A stretch of DNA of 20,960 bases, from contig CAYSYM010000060.1 in NCBI GenBank assembly GCA_964435115.1, positions 1 to 20,960 on the forward strand, read 5' to 3'. Position 1 is the first letter of the stretch. Every line of letters starts with the position of its first letter. The notes under the pieces are model-generated. The model saw only the letters and a program-made list of their open reading frames with translations. It searched no databases and was not told the origin of the DNA. Positions 1 through 7,492 of the stretch are shown in pieces. The position numbers and the translations under genes were made by a program. Source of the DNA: CAYSYM01 sp964435115. GTDB taxonomy: Bacteria > Chloroflexota > UBA6077 > CF-72.

Positions 1-63
1 CAGCTGACCCAGCGGGTCGACCAGCTCACGCAGCGGGTCGACCAGCTCACGCAGCAGGTCGCG
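1..63 (+). repeat. Three tandem 21-bp units encoding heptads
   Basis: Three consecutive 21-base units (1-21, 22-42, 43-63) are near-identical, the third diverging at its end. Each encodes one LTQRVDQ-type heptad of the coiled coil. The array starts at the window edge, so the total copy number is unknown. Confidence 0.8.
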
Positions 64-546
64 GCGCTGACGACGTCGCTCGGCCTGGTGCGCAGCGAGG
101 TCGCGAGTCTCAGCAGCACCGTCGGCGCGCTGACCGAAGTGCGGGCCGAGGATGTCCTGGCGGCGGCGTTGCAGGCGCGCGGCTACCGGCTCCTGGAGGT
201 GCCGTACGCCGTCCAGGTGGACGGCATCGGCGAGCTCGACGTGGTGGTGCCGGTCGTGGCGCCCACCGGCCAGCGGTTGTGGGCGGTGGTGGAGGCCAAG
301 GTGCGCCTGGGCCAGGGTGAGGTGCGAGCCTGGAGCCAGCGGGCCTGGTCCCCGGGGTGGCGGGAGCGGCTAGCCCGCCTGGGGGTTCCCGGCCCTTACC
401 TGCCGTACGTGTTCGGGCTGCGACTGGCCTTCGATCCGGCGGCGCTCCGTGCCGAGATGGAGCAGGGCCGGATGCCGCGTGTGGGCTTGCTCAGCCCGCG
501 CGGCGAGGTGCTGCCGGCGCCAGAGGTCCCCGCGCCCGCGGCGTAG
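1..546 (+). CDS. Coiled-coil protein with PD-(D/E)XK nuclease-like core (DUF3782-like), 5' end outside window
   Basis: The frame is open from base 1 to a TAG at 544-546, giving 181 visible residues; the true start lies upstream. The first ~45 residues are heptads of the LTQRVDQ type and continue as a predicted coiled coil. From about residue 50 a globular domain follows. It has the pattern of a PD-(D/E)XK fold: GELDVVV with Asp at visible residue 80, then VVEAKVRL with Glu98-x-Lys100. Coiled coil followed by this core is the arrangement of the DUF3782-type proteins common in cyanobacteria and Chloroflexota, whose substrate is unknown. Nuclease activity is inferred from the motif only. The C-terminus is Pro/Ala-rich. 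The gene converges with the regulator remnant, with only 10 bases between the two stops. Confidence is high that it is coding and moderate for the family. Confidence 0.75.
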   Translation, partial: QLTQRVDQLTQRVDQLTQQVAALTTSLGLVRSEVASLSSTVGALTEVRAEDVLAAALQARGYRLLEVPYAVQVDGIGELDVVVPVVAPTGQRLWAVVEAKVRLGQGEVRAWSQRAWSPGWRERLARLGVPGPYLPYVFGLRLAFDPAALRAEMEQGRMPRVGLLSPRGEVLPAPEVPAPAA

Positions 547-556
547 CGCCGCGCGC

Positions 557-1581
557 TCACGGCCCTTCCAGCTCGACCGGCGCCGCCGCGCTGGCCCCGC
601 CACGAAGCGGGGCGTAGAGACTGCGCGCGCGCTCTCGCAGCTCGGCTGCCTGGAGGGCAGGAAGGGCCGGGCCCGCCCGGTCCGCGACATCCGCAAGCGC
701 GTCGAGCGTCTGCGCCACGTCATAGGGCTGCCCGACGAGCTCGAACAGCTCCAGAGCAGCCGTGAGCGCAGCAGCGGCCGACGACCACTCCCCGCGCGCC
801 GCGGCCAGACGTCCCCGAGCTCCTCGAGCAGGCCGGCCATCTGTTGTGCGTCGCTCTGCGTCGGGTAGGCGCGGTGGAGCGCGAGCGCCTGCTCGTACAG
901 GGCTGTCGCCTGGTCGTTCGCGAAGACGGCCGCCGCGGAGCGGGCGGCGGCCTGCAGGTATGGCGCCGCCCGCCAGGGCTCATCACTCTGGGCGAAGTGG
1001 TAGCCCACCACCTCAGTGTCCACCTCGCGCTGGCACTCCGGTTCGCCTGCCAGGGTCAGGGCGAGGGCGCGATGGAGCTGCTGGTGGAGCGCCCGCAGCT
1101 CTTCACGCTCGAACGCCGCCCAGTCTTCGTAGAGGTCTTCGGGTAGCAGATCGCCCCCGTAGAGCGCCAGGGCCTGCTCGTAGAGCGCCGGGTTGGCGGG
1201 AGTGCCGCGCGCCACCCTGGCCCGCTGCCGGAACTCGTCGATGTCGACCCAAGCGTCGCGCGCGAGGGTGACGAGGTCGCCCGCTATCGCGATCGCCGCG
1301 GGTGGTGCGTCGCGCTCGGCGAACACGGTGCGCAGGTGGTGCAGCGTCTTGTGGAGGTTGTTCGCGGCGCCCTCGGGCTCCAGGTCAGGCCAGAGCGCGT
1401 CCACCACCTGCTCGCGGTGGAGGGAGCGGCCGCGCTGGAGCGCGAGCAGCTTCACGAGCGCCTTGGCCTTGCGCCGGCTCCAGGACTGGTCGACGACGAC
1501 TCGCTCGCCAACGCGCACTTCGAAGCACCCCAGCAACGCGATGCGGAGCGTTGCGTCTCCCGGCCGCGACTGCCCTGCCAC
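557..1581 (-). pseudogene. BTAD/SARP-type transcriptional regulator remnant (internal deletion plus frameshift)
   Basis: The likely start is GTG at 1581-1579, preceded by a purine-rich GGAGGGGAGGGGG tract. Residues ~12-90 form an OmpR-type winged helix (LRIALLGCFEVRVGER, then RRKAKALVKLLALQRG and LHREQVVDALWPDLEPE). The start of a bacterial transcriptional activator domain follows (VDIDEFRQRA, LYGGDLLPEDLYEDWAAFERE). Near residue 178 the text jumps to VVGYHFAQSDEPWRAAPYL and TPR-like helices that, in full-length relatives, lie after a central AAA/NB-ARC ATPase; that ATPase and the rest of BTAD are missing. Near 808-815 the frame breaks after LLEELGD. A shift restores a coherent TPR tail (LAAARGEWSSAAAALTAALE ... 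LELFELVGQPYDVAQTL) ending at TGA 559-557. Adding one base gives about 341 residues. Without the shift, the frame runs antisense into the neighbouring gene. The remnant might still bind DNA; a sequencing error at the frameshift cannot be excluded. Confidence 0.7.
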
Positions 1582-1878
1582 AAGCCCCCTCCCCTCCTGC
1601 CCCCACCGGCGGAGGACTCCCCTGCCTGCTATTGTACCGCCCTGCGTGGAGGGCCACCGGTAGCACGGTGTGTCTGGCAACGGGTGAGCTGGTCGGAGCC
1701 GACGGCCGACGGACCCTCCGGCCGACGCACCACACGCCGCGGCGACGCCCGGCCGCGCCCGTTGCACTACCCACATCGGCACGCTTTCGCATAGGCTCTC
1801 CTCAGCGCCGGCAGGCTCGAGCGGCGCGTGGTCGGCACAGCCGGGGCGCACCGCCACATCCCGAGGGGAGCTTCGTCC
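1582..1878. other. Divergent intergenic region between the BTAD regulator and degV
   Basis: These 297 bases separate the minus-strand regulator from plus-strand degV. Contents: the regulator's purine-rich ribosome-binding tract next to its GTG, a minus-strand TACAAT at 1636-1631, repeated GGCCGACG words around 1695-1730, and the degV Shine-Dalgarno GAGGGGAG at 1863-1870. I see no RNA gene, and no convincing -35/-10 pair for degV. Confidence 0.5.
1631..1636 (-). promoter_or_regulatory. -10-like hexamer for the BTAD regulator
   Basis: The minus strand reads TACAAT here (5 of 6 to TATAAT), 49 bases upstream of the GTG at 1581. No convincing -35 lies at 16-18 bases, so this is a weak promoter candidate. 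Confidence 0.3.
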
Positions 1879-2718
1879 ATGGCCCGCACTGGAGTCGTCA
1901 CCGATAGCACGGCGTACCTGCCGGCCGGCGTCAGGGAGCGGTACGCTGTCAGGGTCGTCCCACTGGTCGTGAACTGGGATGGCGAGTCGTTCCGGGACAC
2001 CGTGGACCTGACGACCACGCAGTTCTACCAGCGGCTGCGAGGGAGCAAGACGACTCCGACCACGGGCGCCCCGAGTCTGGCCAGCTTCGAAGAGGCCTAC
2101 CGGGACCTCCTCCAGAGCTGCTCCGGCGTCGTGGTCGTGAGCCTGGCCGCCAAGCTCAGCGCCACGCACGCTGTCGCGGTGCAGGCCGCGCAGCGGGTCG
2201 ACGCGGCCCAAGTGAGGGTTGTGGACTCGGGCACGCTCTCGATCGGCATGGGCTGGATGGTGCAGCGCGCGGGAGAGATGGGGCTGCAGGGAGCGCCGCT
2301 GGATGAGATCGTGCACGCGCTCGAGGAGATGCGCCTGCGGATCCGCATCTTCGCGGTCCTGGACACGCTGGAGTTCCTGCAGCGCGGCGGGCGGATCGGG
2401 CGAGCCCGCGCCCTGGCCGGAACGCTCCTCAACGTCAAGCCGATCATCGTCATCCGCGACGGCGAGGTGCACCCGGTCGAGCGGGTCCGCACCCTGAACG
2501 GCGCCATGCGTCGACTGGTGGAGATCGTGGTGGGGCAGGGACCGATCGAGCGGATCGGCGTGATCCACGGCGACGCGCCGAGTGCCGCGGCGGAGCTGGA
2601 GCGCCAGCTTCAGCCGCACTTTCCGGACCTGGCCATGGACCGGGGTGAGTTGAGCAGCGTGCTCGGCACGCACGGCGGACCGGGGGTGGTGGGAGTTGGC
2701 CTCCTCCTTGGCCGTTGA
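1879..2718 (+). CDS. degV: DegV family fatty-acid-binding protein
   Basis: This 279-residue protein is full length for the DegV (EDD-fold) family, whose members bind a fatty acid; some act as the FakB subunit of fatty acid kinase. No fakA (DAK2-domain) gene is in view, although degV-like and DAK2 genes often precede recG. Seen directly: the N-terminal signature VVTDSTAYLP (residues ~6-15), a TTTGAPSLASFEEAY-like stretch typical of the family, VVSLAAKLSATHAVAVQAA, VVDSGTLSIGMGWMV, and LEFLQRGGRIGRA followed by LLNVKPIIVIRDGEV. ATG 1879 is chosen over upstream in-frame codons because GAGGGGAG at 1863-1870 sits 8 bases before it and the protein then begins at the conserved strand. Its end overlaps the proposed recG start by 23 bases, suggesting coupling. 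Family assignment is firm; the bound lipid and partner are unknown. Confidence 0.92.
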   Translation: MARTGVVTDSTAYLPAGVRERYAVRVVPLVVNWDGESFRDTVDLTTTQFYQRLRGSKTTPTTGAPSLASFEEAYRDLLQSCSGVVVVSLAAKLSATHAVAVQAAQRVDAAQVRVVDSGTLSIGMGWMVQRAGEMGLQGAPLDEIVHALEEMRLRIRIFAVLDTLEFLQRGGRIGRARALAGTLLNVKPIIVIRDGEVHPVERVRTLNGAMRRLVEIVVGQGPIERIGVIHGDAPSAAAELERQLQPHFPDLAMDRGELSSVLGTHGGPGVVGVGLLLGR

Positions 2719-5278
2719 CCGGGCGCCCGGCAGCGGGGCCCGCACCGAGCCAGTGCGGGTCGAGCTGGCGAGGGCGGCGAGAATCCTGCGTGAAGAGCGG
2801 GCGGCGGGCTACCTCGACCGCAAGGTCATCGGAGGCCTGGCCGGCTTCGCGCAGCAGCTCGCCGTCCGTGTGGAACGCCTGAGCGGCGAGAGCGAGGCCT
2901 CCCGCGCGGCCGCGGAGATCGCGCGGATCCTGCGTGACTACGCCGATCTCAGTCCCGCGGCCCGCGCGGCGCGGCTCGAGCGGGCCCTCGCGCTGGCTGA
3001 GGCTCCTCACCCTTCCGCTGCGCCCGCCAGGGGGACACCCGAGCTGGCTGCGCCGCTCCCCGGGCCGCGCGCCCCCGCCGCGGCCAGCGGGCCGACGACC
3101 GGACCGGCGCCACCAGCACCGCCGGCCCGGTGGCCGAGTGGCCGCGCGACGACCGAAGCCATCCCTCGCCTCAACCCCCCGGCAGGTGTGAGCCTCGACA
3201 CGCCCATTGAGGCGCTCAAGGGTGTTGGGCCTCAGCGGGCGAAGCTCTACGGCCGGCTCGGCCTGCGGACCGTGCGCGACCTCTTGTTCCATTTCCCGTC
3301 CAGGCACCTGCCCTACCCGCCGCCCCGGCCGATCGCGGACCTCTTCTTCCAGGCGGAAGGCAGCGTGGTCGGGGTGGTGGAGCGCCTGGAGATCGAGCAC
3401 CTCTCGGGTGGGAAGACGAAGCTCCGCGCGACGATCCGCGACGAGACGGGTGCGGTGGACGCGGAGTGGATCCGCCACGGCCTGCCCCGATTGGGCCTGC
3501 GGCCGGGCGAGCCGATCGCCGTGAGCGGCCGGCTGCTCCAGCTCGGGCGCCACCTGACGTTCGAGGACCCGGACTACGAGCCTGGTGACGCCATGCCTGT
3601 GCATACGCGCCGCCTGGTCCCCGTCTACCCACTCACCAGAGGCCTCTTCGACAAGGAGCTCCGGAACCGCGTGTTCTGGGCCGTGGCGCACTTCTCGGCC
3701 GCGCTCGTCGAGCCGCTGCCCGCACGGGTGCGGGCCGCACACGCCCTGCCGAGCCTGGAGGAGGCGCTCCGGGCGCTCCACTTTCCCGTCAGCTTCGACG
3801 CCTACGAGCAGGCGAGGCGCCGCTTCGCGTTCGAGGAGCTGCTCACCATCCAGCTCGTCGTGCTGCAGCGCCGCCGCGCCTGGCAGGAGGGTGGAGCACC
3901 CCCCCTGCGGCGGCACGCGGAGGCGCTGGAAGCGCTCGCCGCAGGGCTGCCGTTCACGCTCACGGCGGCGCAGCGGCGGGTGGTCGACGAGATTCTCCAC
4001 GACACGGCCCAAGCGCGGCCGATGACGCGTCTGCTGCAGGGCGAGGTGGGCTCGGGCAAGACCGCCGTCGCGGCGCTGGCCCTGGCCAACTGCATCGCCA
4101 ACGGCTACCAGGGCGCGCTGATGGCGCCCACCGAGATCCTCGCCGAGCAGCACTTCCAGACCCTGGCGCACCTGTTCGAGGGCACGGGCGGTGCGCTCGA
4201 GCGGGTGCTCGGGCGCCGACCGGTCGTGAAGCTGCTGACGGGCAGCGTCAAGGGGAAGAGGAAGCGTGGGGCGGTCTACGCCGCGGCGGCGAGCGGCGCC
4301 GTCAACCTGCTCGTCGGCACGCAGGCGCTCATCCAGGAATCGCTCGACTTCGACCGCCTGGGCCTCGTCATCGTGGACGAGCAGCACCGCTTCGGCGTGA
4401 AGCAGCGCGTCACGCTGCGGCGGAAGGGCCAGCAGGCAGCGGGCACACCGCACCTGCTGGTGATGACCGCTACCCCGATCCCTCGGACGCTCGCCCTCAG
4501 CCTGTACGGAGACCTGGACCTCTCCATCCTGGACGAGATGCCGCCGGGCAGGCAGGTGGTGAAGACGGTCCTGCTCGGCCCTTCCGAGCGGCACCTGGCC
4601 CACGAGCGGGTGCGCCGCGCGGTGGCGCAGGGCCGGCAGGCATTCATCATCTGTCCGCTCGTCGAGGAGTCAGAGGTTCTGGAGGCGAAGGCGGCGACCG
4701 AGGAGTTCGAGCGTCTGCGCACCGGGCCGCTGGCCGGGCTGCGGCTGGCGCTGCTGCACGGGCGAATGAAGGCGGCCGAGAAAGACCGGGTGATGCGAGC
4801 CTTCCGCGACCGCGCCTACGACGCCCTGGTCTCCACGGCGGTTGTGGAGGTGGGCGTGGACGTGCCGAACGCGACGGTCATGCTGATCGAGGGTGCCGAG
4901 CGCTTCGGGCTGGCGCAGCTCCACCAGTTCCGCGGCCGGGTCGGCCGGGGCGAGCATGCCGCGGTGTGCATCCTGCTGACGGAGGGGCCGGATTCCCAGG
5001 CGAGCGAGCGGCTGCGAGTCGTGGAGCGGTCGACCAACGGGCTCGAGCTGGCCGAGCACGACCTGCGCCTGCGCGGTCCCGGGGACTATTTTGGCGTGCG
5101 CCAGAGCGGCTTCCCTGACCTCAAAGTTGCCCGTCTGGACGACGCCCTGCTCGTGGAGGCCGCTCGGTCGGTGGCGGCCGCGATCCTCGACGAGGACCCG
5201 CGCCTGGCGACGCCCGAGCACGCGCCGCTCGGCGCGCACATCGAGGCGTTCAGGACACGCGTCGGCGAGCCGAGCTGA
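2696..5278 (+). CDS. recG: ATP-dependent DNA helicase RecG
   Basis: RecG remodels stalled replication forks and Holliday junctions using a superfamily-2 helicase motor. Seen: a helical N-terminal extension (to about residue 100), a Pro/Ala/Gly-rich linker (~100-155), the wedge domain opening with LKGVGPQRAKLYGRLGL, Walker A GEVGSGKT at 449-456, DEQH at 561-564, the TATPIPRTLALSLYGDLD motif, and VEVGVDVPNATVM followed by QLHQFRGRVGRG (motifs V-VI). The C-terminal LAEHDLRLRGPGDYFGVRQSG is the conserved TRG-region translocation motif. At 860 residues it exceeds the usual ~690-780 because of the N-terminal extension. The start is uncertain: TTG 2696 (overlapping degV) is the longest, and TTG 2708 and GTG 2756 are also in frame. 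None has a strong ribosome-binding site, and all keep the domains. Confidence 0.95.
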   Translation: MASSLAVDRAPGSGARTEPVRVELARAARILREERAAGYLDRKVIGGLAGFAQQLAVRVERLSGESEASRAAAEIARILRDYADLSPAARAARLERALALAEAPHPSAAPARGTPELAAPLPGPRAPAAASGPTTGPAPPAPPARWPSGRATTEAIPRLNPPAGVSLDTPIEALKGVGPQRAKLYGRLGLRTVRDLLFHFPSRHLPYPPPRPIADLFFQAEGSVVGVVERLEIEHLSGGKTKLRATIRDETGAVDAEWIRHGLPRLGLRPGEPIAVSGRLLQLGRHLTFEDPDYEPGDAMPVHTRRLVPVYPLTRGLFDKELRNRVFWAVAHFSAALVEPLPARVRAAHALPSLEEALRALHFPVSFDAYEQARRRFAFEELLTIQLVVLQRRRAWQEGGAPPLRRHAEALEALAAGLPFTLTAAQRRVVDEILHDTAQARPMTRLLQGEVGSGKTAVAALALANCIANGYQGALMAPTEILAEQHFQTLAHLFEGTGGALERVLGRRPVVKLLTGSVKGKRKRGAVYAAAASGAVNLLVGTQALIQESLDFDRLGLVIVDEQHRFGVKQRVTLRRKGQQAAGTPHLLVMTATPIPRTLALSLYGDLDLSILDEMPPGRQVVKTVLLGPSERHLAHERVRRAVAQGRQAFIICPLVEESEVLEAKAATEEFERLRTGPLAGLRLALLHGRMKAAEKDRVMRAFRDRAYDALVSTAVVEVGVDVPNATVMLIEGAERFGLAQLHQFRGRVGRGEHAAVCILLTEGPDSQASERLRVVERSTNGLELAEHDLRLRGPGDYFGVRQSGFPDLKVARLDDALLVEAARSVAAAILDEDPRLATPEHAPLGAHIEAFRTRVGEPS

Positions 5279-5397
5279 GTGCGCCGCGCTTCCGCCCGGG
5301 GCGCTCGGCTCGTGGGCCCGCGTGTGGCACGCTCTGCGGCAGGCTGGGACCTACGGGCCGAGCCGAGGGCCGTCGGCCGCGCCGGCAGGAGATGGGC

Positions 5398-6057
5398 GTG
5401 CGTGTGATCGCCGGGACGGCCCGCGGACGACCGCTGCGGGCCCCGAAGAAGGGGCCGACCAGGCCGACAGCCGACCTGGTGAAGGGTGCGCTGTTCTCCA
5501 TGCTGGAGGCCGAGGCCTACAAGCGGGGGTTCGAGCCGGACGAGGCCGGGACGATGGCCGCCGCGCTCGCCTGGCCGCGTGTGGTCGACCTCTTCGCCGG
5601 GTCGGGCGCGCTGGGGATCGAAGCCCTCAGCCGCGGCGCCAGGCTGGCCTACTTCGTGGAGGAGGACCGCGAGGCGGTAGAGACAATCAAGGCCAACCTG
5701 CGTGCCACAGGCCTCTCCGCGCGCGGAACCGTCCTCGCGCAGCCCGTGGAGCTGGCGGTCGGCCGGGTCGAAGGCCCGGTCGACGCCGTGTTCGCGGACC
5801 CCCCGTACGCCGACCTCGCGGCGCTCGGCCGGGCGCTGGACGGCCTGGAGCGCCGCGGCCTGCTGCAGCCCACGAGCGTCGTCGCACTGGAGCAGGCGGT
5901 GGGGTCGCCGCGGCCGGAGCGCATCGGCCCGCTGGTGCTGGCCCGCACGCGGGTCCACGGCAGGACCAGTCTCGCGCTCTACACGGGAGACGCCGGGCCC
6001 CGGGCGTCCGAGCGGGCGCGGCACGCGGGAAGCGAAGAAGCGGGCGCGTCGCCGTAG
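5398..6057 (+). CDS. rsmD: 16S rRNA (guanine966-N2)-methyltransferase RsmD
   Basis: RsmD methylates G966 of 16S rRNA during 30S assembly using S-adenosylmethionine. The protein opens with RVIAGTARGRPL and KKGPTRPTADLVKGALFSML, diagnostic of the family. It then shows SAM motif I VVDLFAGSGALGIEALSRGA and catalytic motif DPPY (residues 134-137), ending with LARTRVHGRTSLALY. GTG 5398 is preferred: it gives the usual MRVIAG opening and AGGAG at 5387-5391 lies 6 bases away, whereas ATG 5392 would touch the Shine-Dalgarno. The result is 219 residues, slightly long owing to an insertion around PDEAGTMAAALAWP and a charged tail. In many bacteria coaD follows rsmD; here it does not. The preceding 119 bases after recG hold nothing else I can recognise. 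Confidence 0.93.
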   Translation: MRVIAGTARGRPLRAPKKGPTRPTADLVKGALFSMLEAEAYKRGFEPDEAGTMAAALAWPRVVDLFAGSGALGIEALSRGARLAYFVEEDREAVETIKANLRATGLSARGTVLAQPVELAVGRVEGPVDAVFADPPYADLAALGRALDGLERRGLLQPTSVVALEQAVGSPRPERIGPLVLARTRVHGRTSLALYTGDAGPRASERARHAGSEEAGASP

Positions 6058-6095
6058 GCCGCAGGGCCGGGCGCCCACCGAGGCCGCCGGCGGTG

Positions 6096-6101
6096 TACGA
6101 T
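6096..6101 (+). promoter_or_regulatory. -10-like hexamer upstream of the coiled-coil gene
   Basis: TACGAT (4 of 6 to TATAAT) lies 13 bases before the GTG at 6115, with no clear -35 and no Shine-Dalgarno between. It would fit a nearly leaderless transcript, but the match is weak. Confidence 0.2.
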
Positions 6102-6114
6102 CAGAATCCGGACT

Positions 6115-6585
6115 GTGGACATCCTGTACCTGCTCGACCGCCTGGAGGAGGTGCTCAGCTCCGGGTCAAGGTTGCCGTTCACTTCCCGGTCGCTCGTGGA
6201 CGAGGATGAGTTGCTGGACATCCTCGACCAGATCCGCGTGGCGATTCCCGAGGAGTTGAAGGCGGCGCGACGGTTGACGCAGGAGCGCGAGCAGGTGCTG
6301 GCGGAAGCGCGCGCTGAGGCGGAGCGCGTGGTCCGCGAAGCGGAGCAGCAGGTTGCCGGCCGCGTCTCCGACCACGCCCTGGTGCTCGCCGCCGAAGGGC
6401 GGGCCAGGCAGATCGAGGAGGACGCGGCGCAGGAGGCGGAGGAGATCCGACACCAGGCCGACCGGTACGCGCTCCGGACGCTGGAGCGGCTCCGGAACCA
6501 CCTCAGGCAGATCGACGAAACCGTCGAGCGTGGGATCCGCGAGCTGGCGGCGGACGAGGCCGCACCGGACCAGGGCGAGCGCTGA
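6115..6585 (+). CDS. Coiled-coil protein, DivIVA/ATP-synthase-b-like, function unknown
   Basis: A 156-residue acidic and Arg-rich protein. Residues 1-45 (MDILYLLDRLEEVLSSGSRL, then LVDEDELLDILDQIRVAIPEE) form a short conserved head. Residues ~46-145 are an almost uninterrupted coiled coil rich in Ala, Glu and Arg (EREQVLAEARAEAERVVREA, RARQIEEDAAQEAEEIRHQA). No membrane segment is visible. Proteins of this shape sit between rsmD/coaD and the DUF177 gene in Chloroflexota and some Firmicutes, usually annotated loosely as 'ATPase' or DivIVA-like; no ATP-binding motif is present here. GTG 6115 is the only start keeping the conserved head and has no obvious Shine-Dalgarno. A structural or cell-division role would be speculation. 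Confidence 0.8.
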   Translation: MDILYLLDRLEEVLSSGSRLPFTSRSLVDEDELLDILDQIRVAIPEELKAARRLTQEREQVLAEARAEAERVVREAEQQVAGRVSDHALVLAAEGRARQIEEDAAQEAEEIRHQADRYALRTLERLRNHLRQIDETVERGIRELAADEAAPDQGER

Positions 6586-6599
6586 GGCAGCGCCTGTCG

Positions 6600-6639
6600 C
6601 CCGCTCCCCAGGCGCGACACCCGGAGCGGGGGGCGTTTT
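6600..6639 (+). terminator. Hairpin after the coiled-coil gene, possible terminator
   Basis: A perfect 8-bp stem (6600-6607 with 6623-6630) around a 15-base loop is followed by GGGCG and TTTT at 6636-6639. Competing stems exist: 6590-6595 with 6610-6615, and 6595-6600 with 6614-6619. The T-run is short, so termination is plausible but not certain. Confidence 0.45.
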
Positions 6640-6666
6640 GCCCGCTGGTTCGCCACGGGCTATACT
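6638..6666 (+). promoter_or_regulatory. Promoter candidate for the yceD-rpmF-fab cluster
   Basis: TTGCCC at 6638-6643 and TATACT at 6661-6666 are separated by 17 bases, matching the sigma-70-type layout (4 of 6 and 5 of 6). Transcription would start near 6673, giving a ~56-base leader before the GTG of yceD. The same TTGCCC -35 is found upstream of tig on the other strand. Confidence 0.5.
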
Positions 6667-6679
6667 GCTGGTGCTCCTC

Positions 6680-6702
6680 GCCGCTGCCGGGCGGCCTTTT
6701 TT
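6680..6702 (+). terminator. Hairpin plus six T's in the yceD leader (terminator or attenuator)
   Basis: A 5-bp all-GC stem (6680-6684 with 6691-6695, 6-base loop) is followed by C and TTTTTT at 6697-6702. This has the intrinsic terminator layout. It lies between the promoter candidate and yceD, so it could attenuate the cluster, or simply end upstream transcripts. Confidence 0.5.
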
Positions 6703-6728
6703 GTGCCCCACGCCGCCGCGACTGCCGG

Positions 6729-7316
6729 GTGCTCACCGTGGTCTCTATCAACGTCGCCCAGTTGCTCAAGTCACCCGTGGGGACCGTGCGCGAGCTCGAG
6801 TTCTCGGAACGCCTGCCGGCGCCCACGGGCGACCTGCACCTGCGGGGCCCGGCTGTCGGCCGCGTCAGGTTGCTACGCACCTCGCGCGGGATCCTGGTGT
6901 CCTCCGAGCACCACGCGCCGGTGGCGCTGGAGTGCGCTCGCTGCCTGCGAGACGTCACCGCAGACGTGGACGCGTCGTTCGAGGAGGAGTTCCTCCCCTC
7001 GCTTGACCTGCGGACGGGGCTGCCAGCCATGGGCAGGGAGGGAGACGAGGACGCCCCGCGCATCGACGAGCACCACGAGGTGGACCTCGACGAGCTGCTG
7101 CGGCAGAGCCTGTTGACCAGCCTCCCGCTGCAGCCGCTGTGCGAGGCCGCCTGCCCCGGCCTCTGCCCCACCTGCGGCCAGCGGCTCGACGAGCGCCACG
7201 GCCCTCACGCGGAGCCGGCGGAGGTGGAGGAAGTGGTGGACACGCGGCGGCCGTTCGCAGGCCTGGCCGAGCTGCTGCGGGAGCGGGAGCAAGGGGCTGG
7301 CTCCAATGGTCGTTGA
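6729..7316 (+). CDS. yceD: DUF177 / YceD family protein
   Basis: YceD proteins are encoded directly before rpmF in most bacteria; the family (plant DUF177A) is linked to 23S rRNA accumulation, while its biochemical role in bacteria is unsettled. The 195-residue product shows SPVGTVRELEFSERLP near the start, the family hallmark ECARCLRDV (Cys69, Cys72), an acidic middle with EVDLDELLRQSLLTSLPLQPLC, and a second cysteine cluster CEAACPGLCPTCG (Cys138, 142, 146, 149) that probably binds a metal, followed by DERHGPH. The C-terminus RPFAGLAELL is also typical. GTG 6729 is chosen because the protein then begins with the short family N-terminus; GTG 6738 is possible. It sits 176 bases before rpmF. 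Family is certain, mechanism is not. Confidence 0.9.
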   Translation: MLTVVSINVAQLLKSPVGTVRELEFSERLPAPTGDLHLRGPAVGRVRLLRTSRGILVSSEHHAPVALECARCLRDVTADVDASFEEEFLPSLDLRTGLPAMGREGDEDAPRIDEHHEVDLDELLRQSLLTSLPLQPLCEAACPGLCPTCGQRLDERHGPHAEPAEVEEVVDTRRPFAGLAELLREREQGAGSNGR

Positions 7317-7432
7317 GCGCAGCGGGGGCAGTGCGCGGCGTGGGTCGGTACACCGATGGCCCGCCGGCTGCGCATCCAGGCAGGGACACGCGAGACATAG
7401 AGGGATCGGCGCAGCCCGGCTGCTGCCCGTGC

Positions 7433-7484
7433 TGAGAGAGGACGGCTGCCACCGCTGGTCCGGACAGCCTGCATGAGAGAGGAC
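7433..7484 (+). repeat. Pair of 11-bp direct repeats before rpmF
   Basis: TGAGAGAGGAC occurs at 7433-7443 and again at 7474-7484, 41 bases apart start to start. The second copy supplies the rpmF Shine-Dalgarno region; the first precedes a short GGCTG/CAGCC inverted repeat (7444-7448 with 7465-7469). Confidence 0.5.
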
Positions 7485-7492
7485 CGAGACGC

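Noticed and set aside
1582..2745. A long minus-strand frame continuous with the BTAD regulator upstream of 1581
   Set aside because: This part is antisense to degV and shows Arg/His/Pro-rich, domain-free text; the regulator has a good GTG and ribosome-binding tract at 1581.
2450..4603. A 717-codon minus-strand open frame across degV/recG
   Set aside because: It is antisense to strongly conserved RecG motifs and has no recognisable domain.
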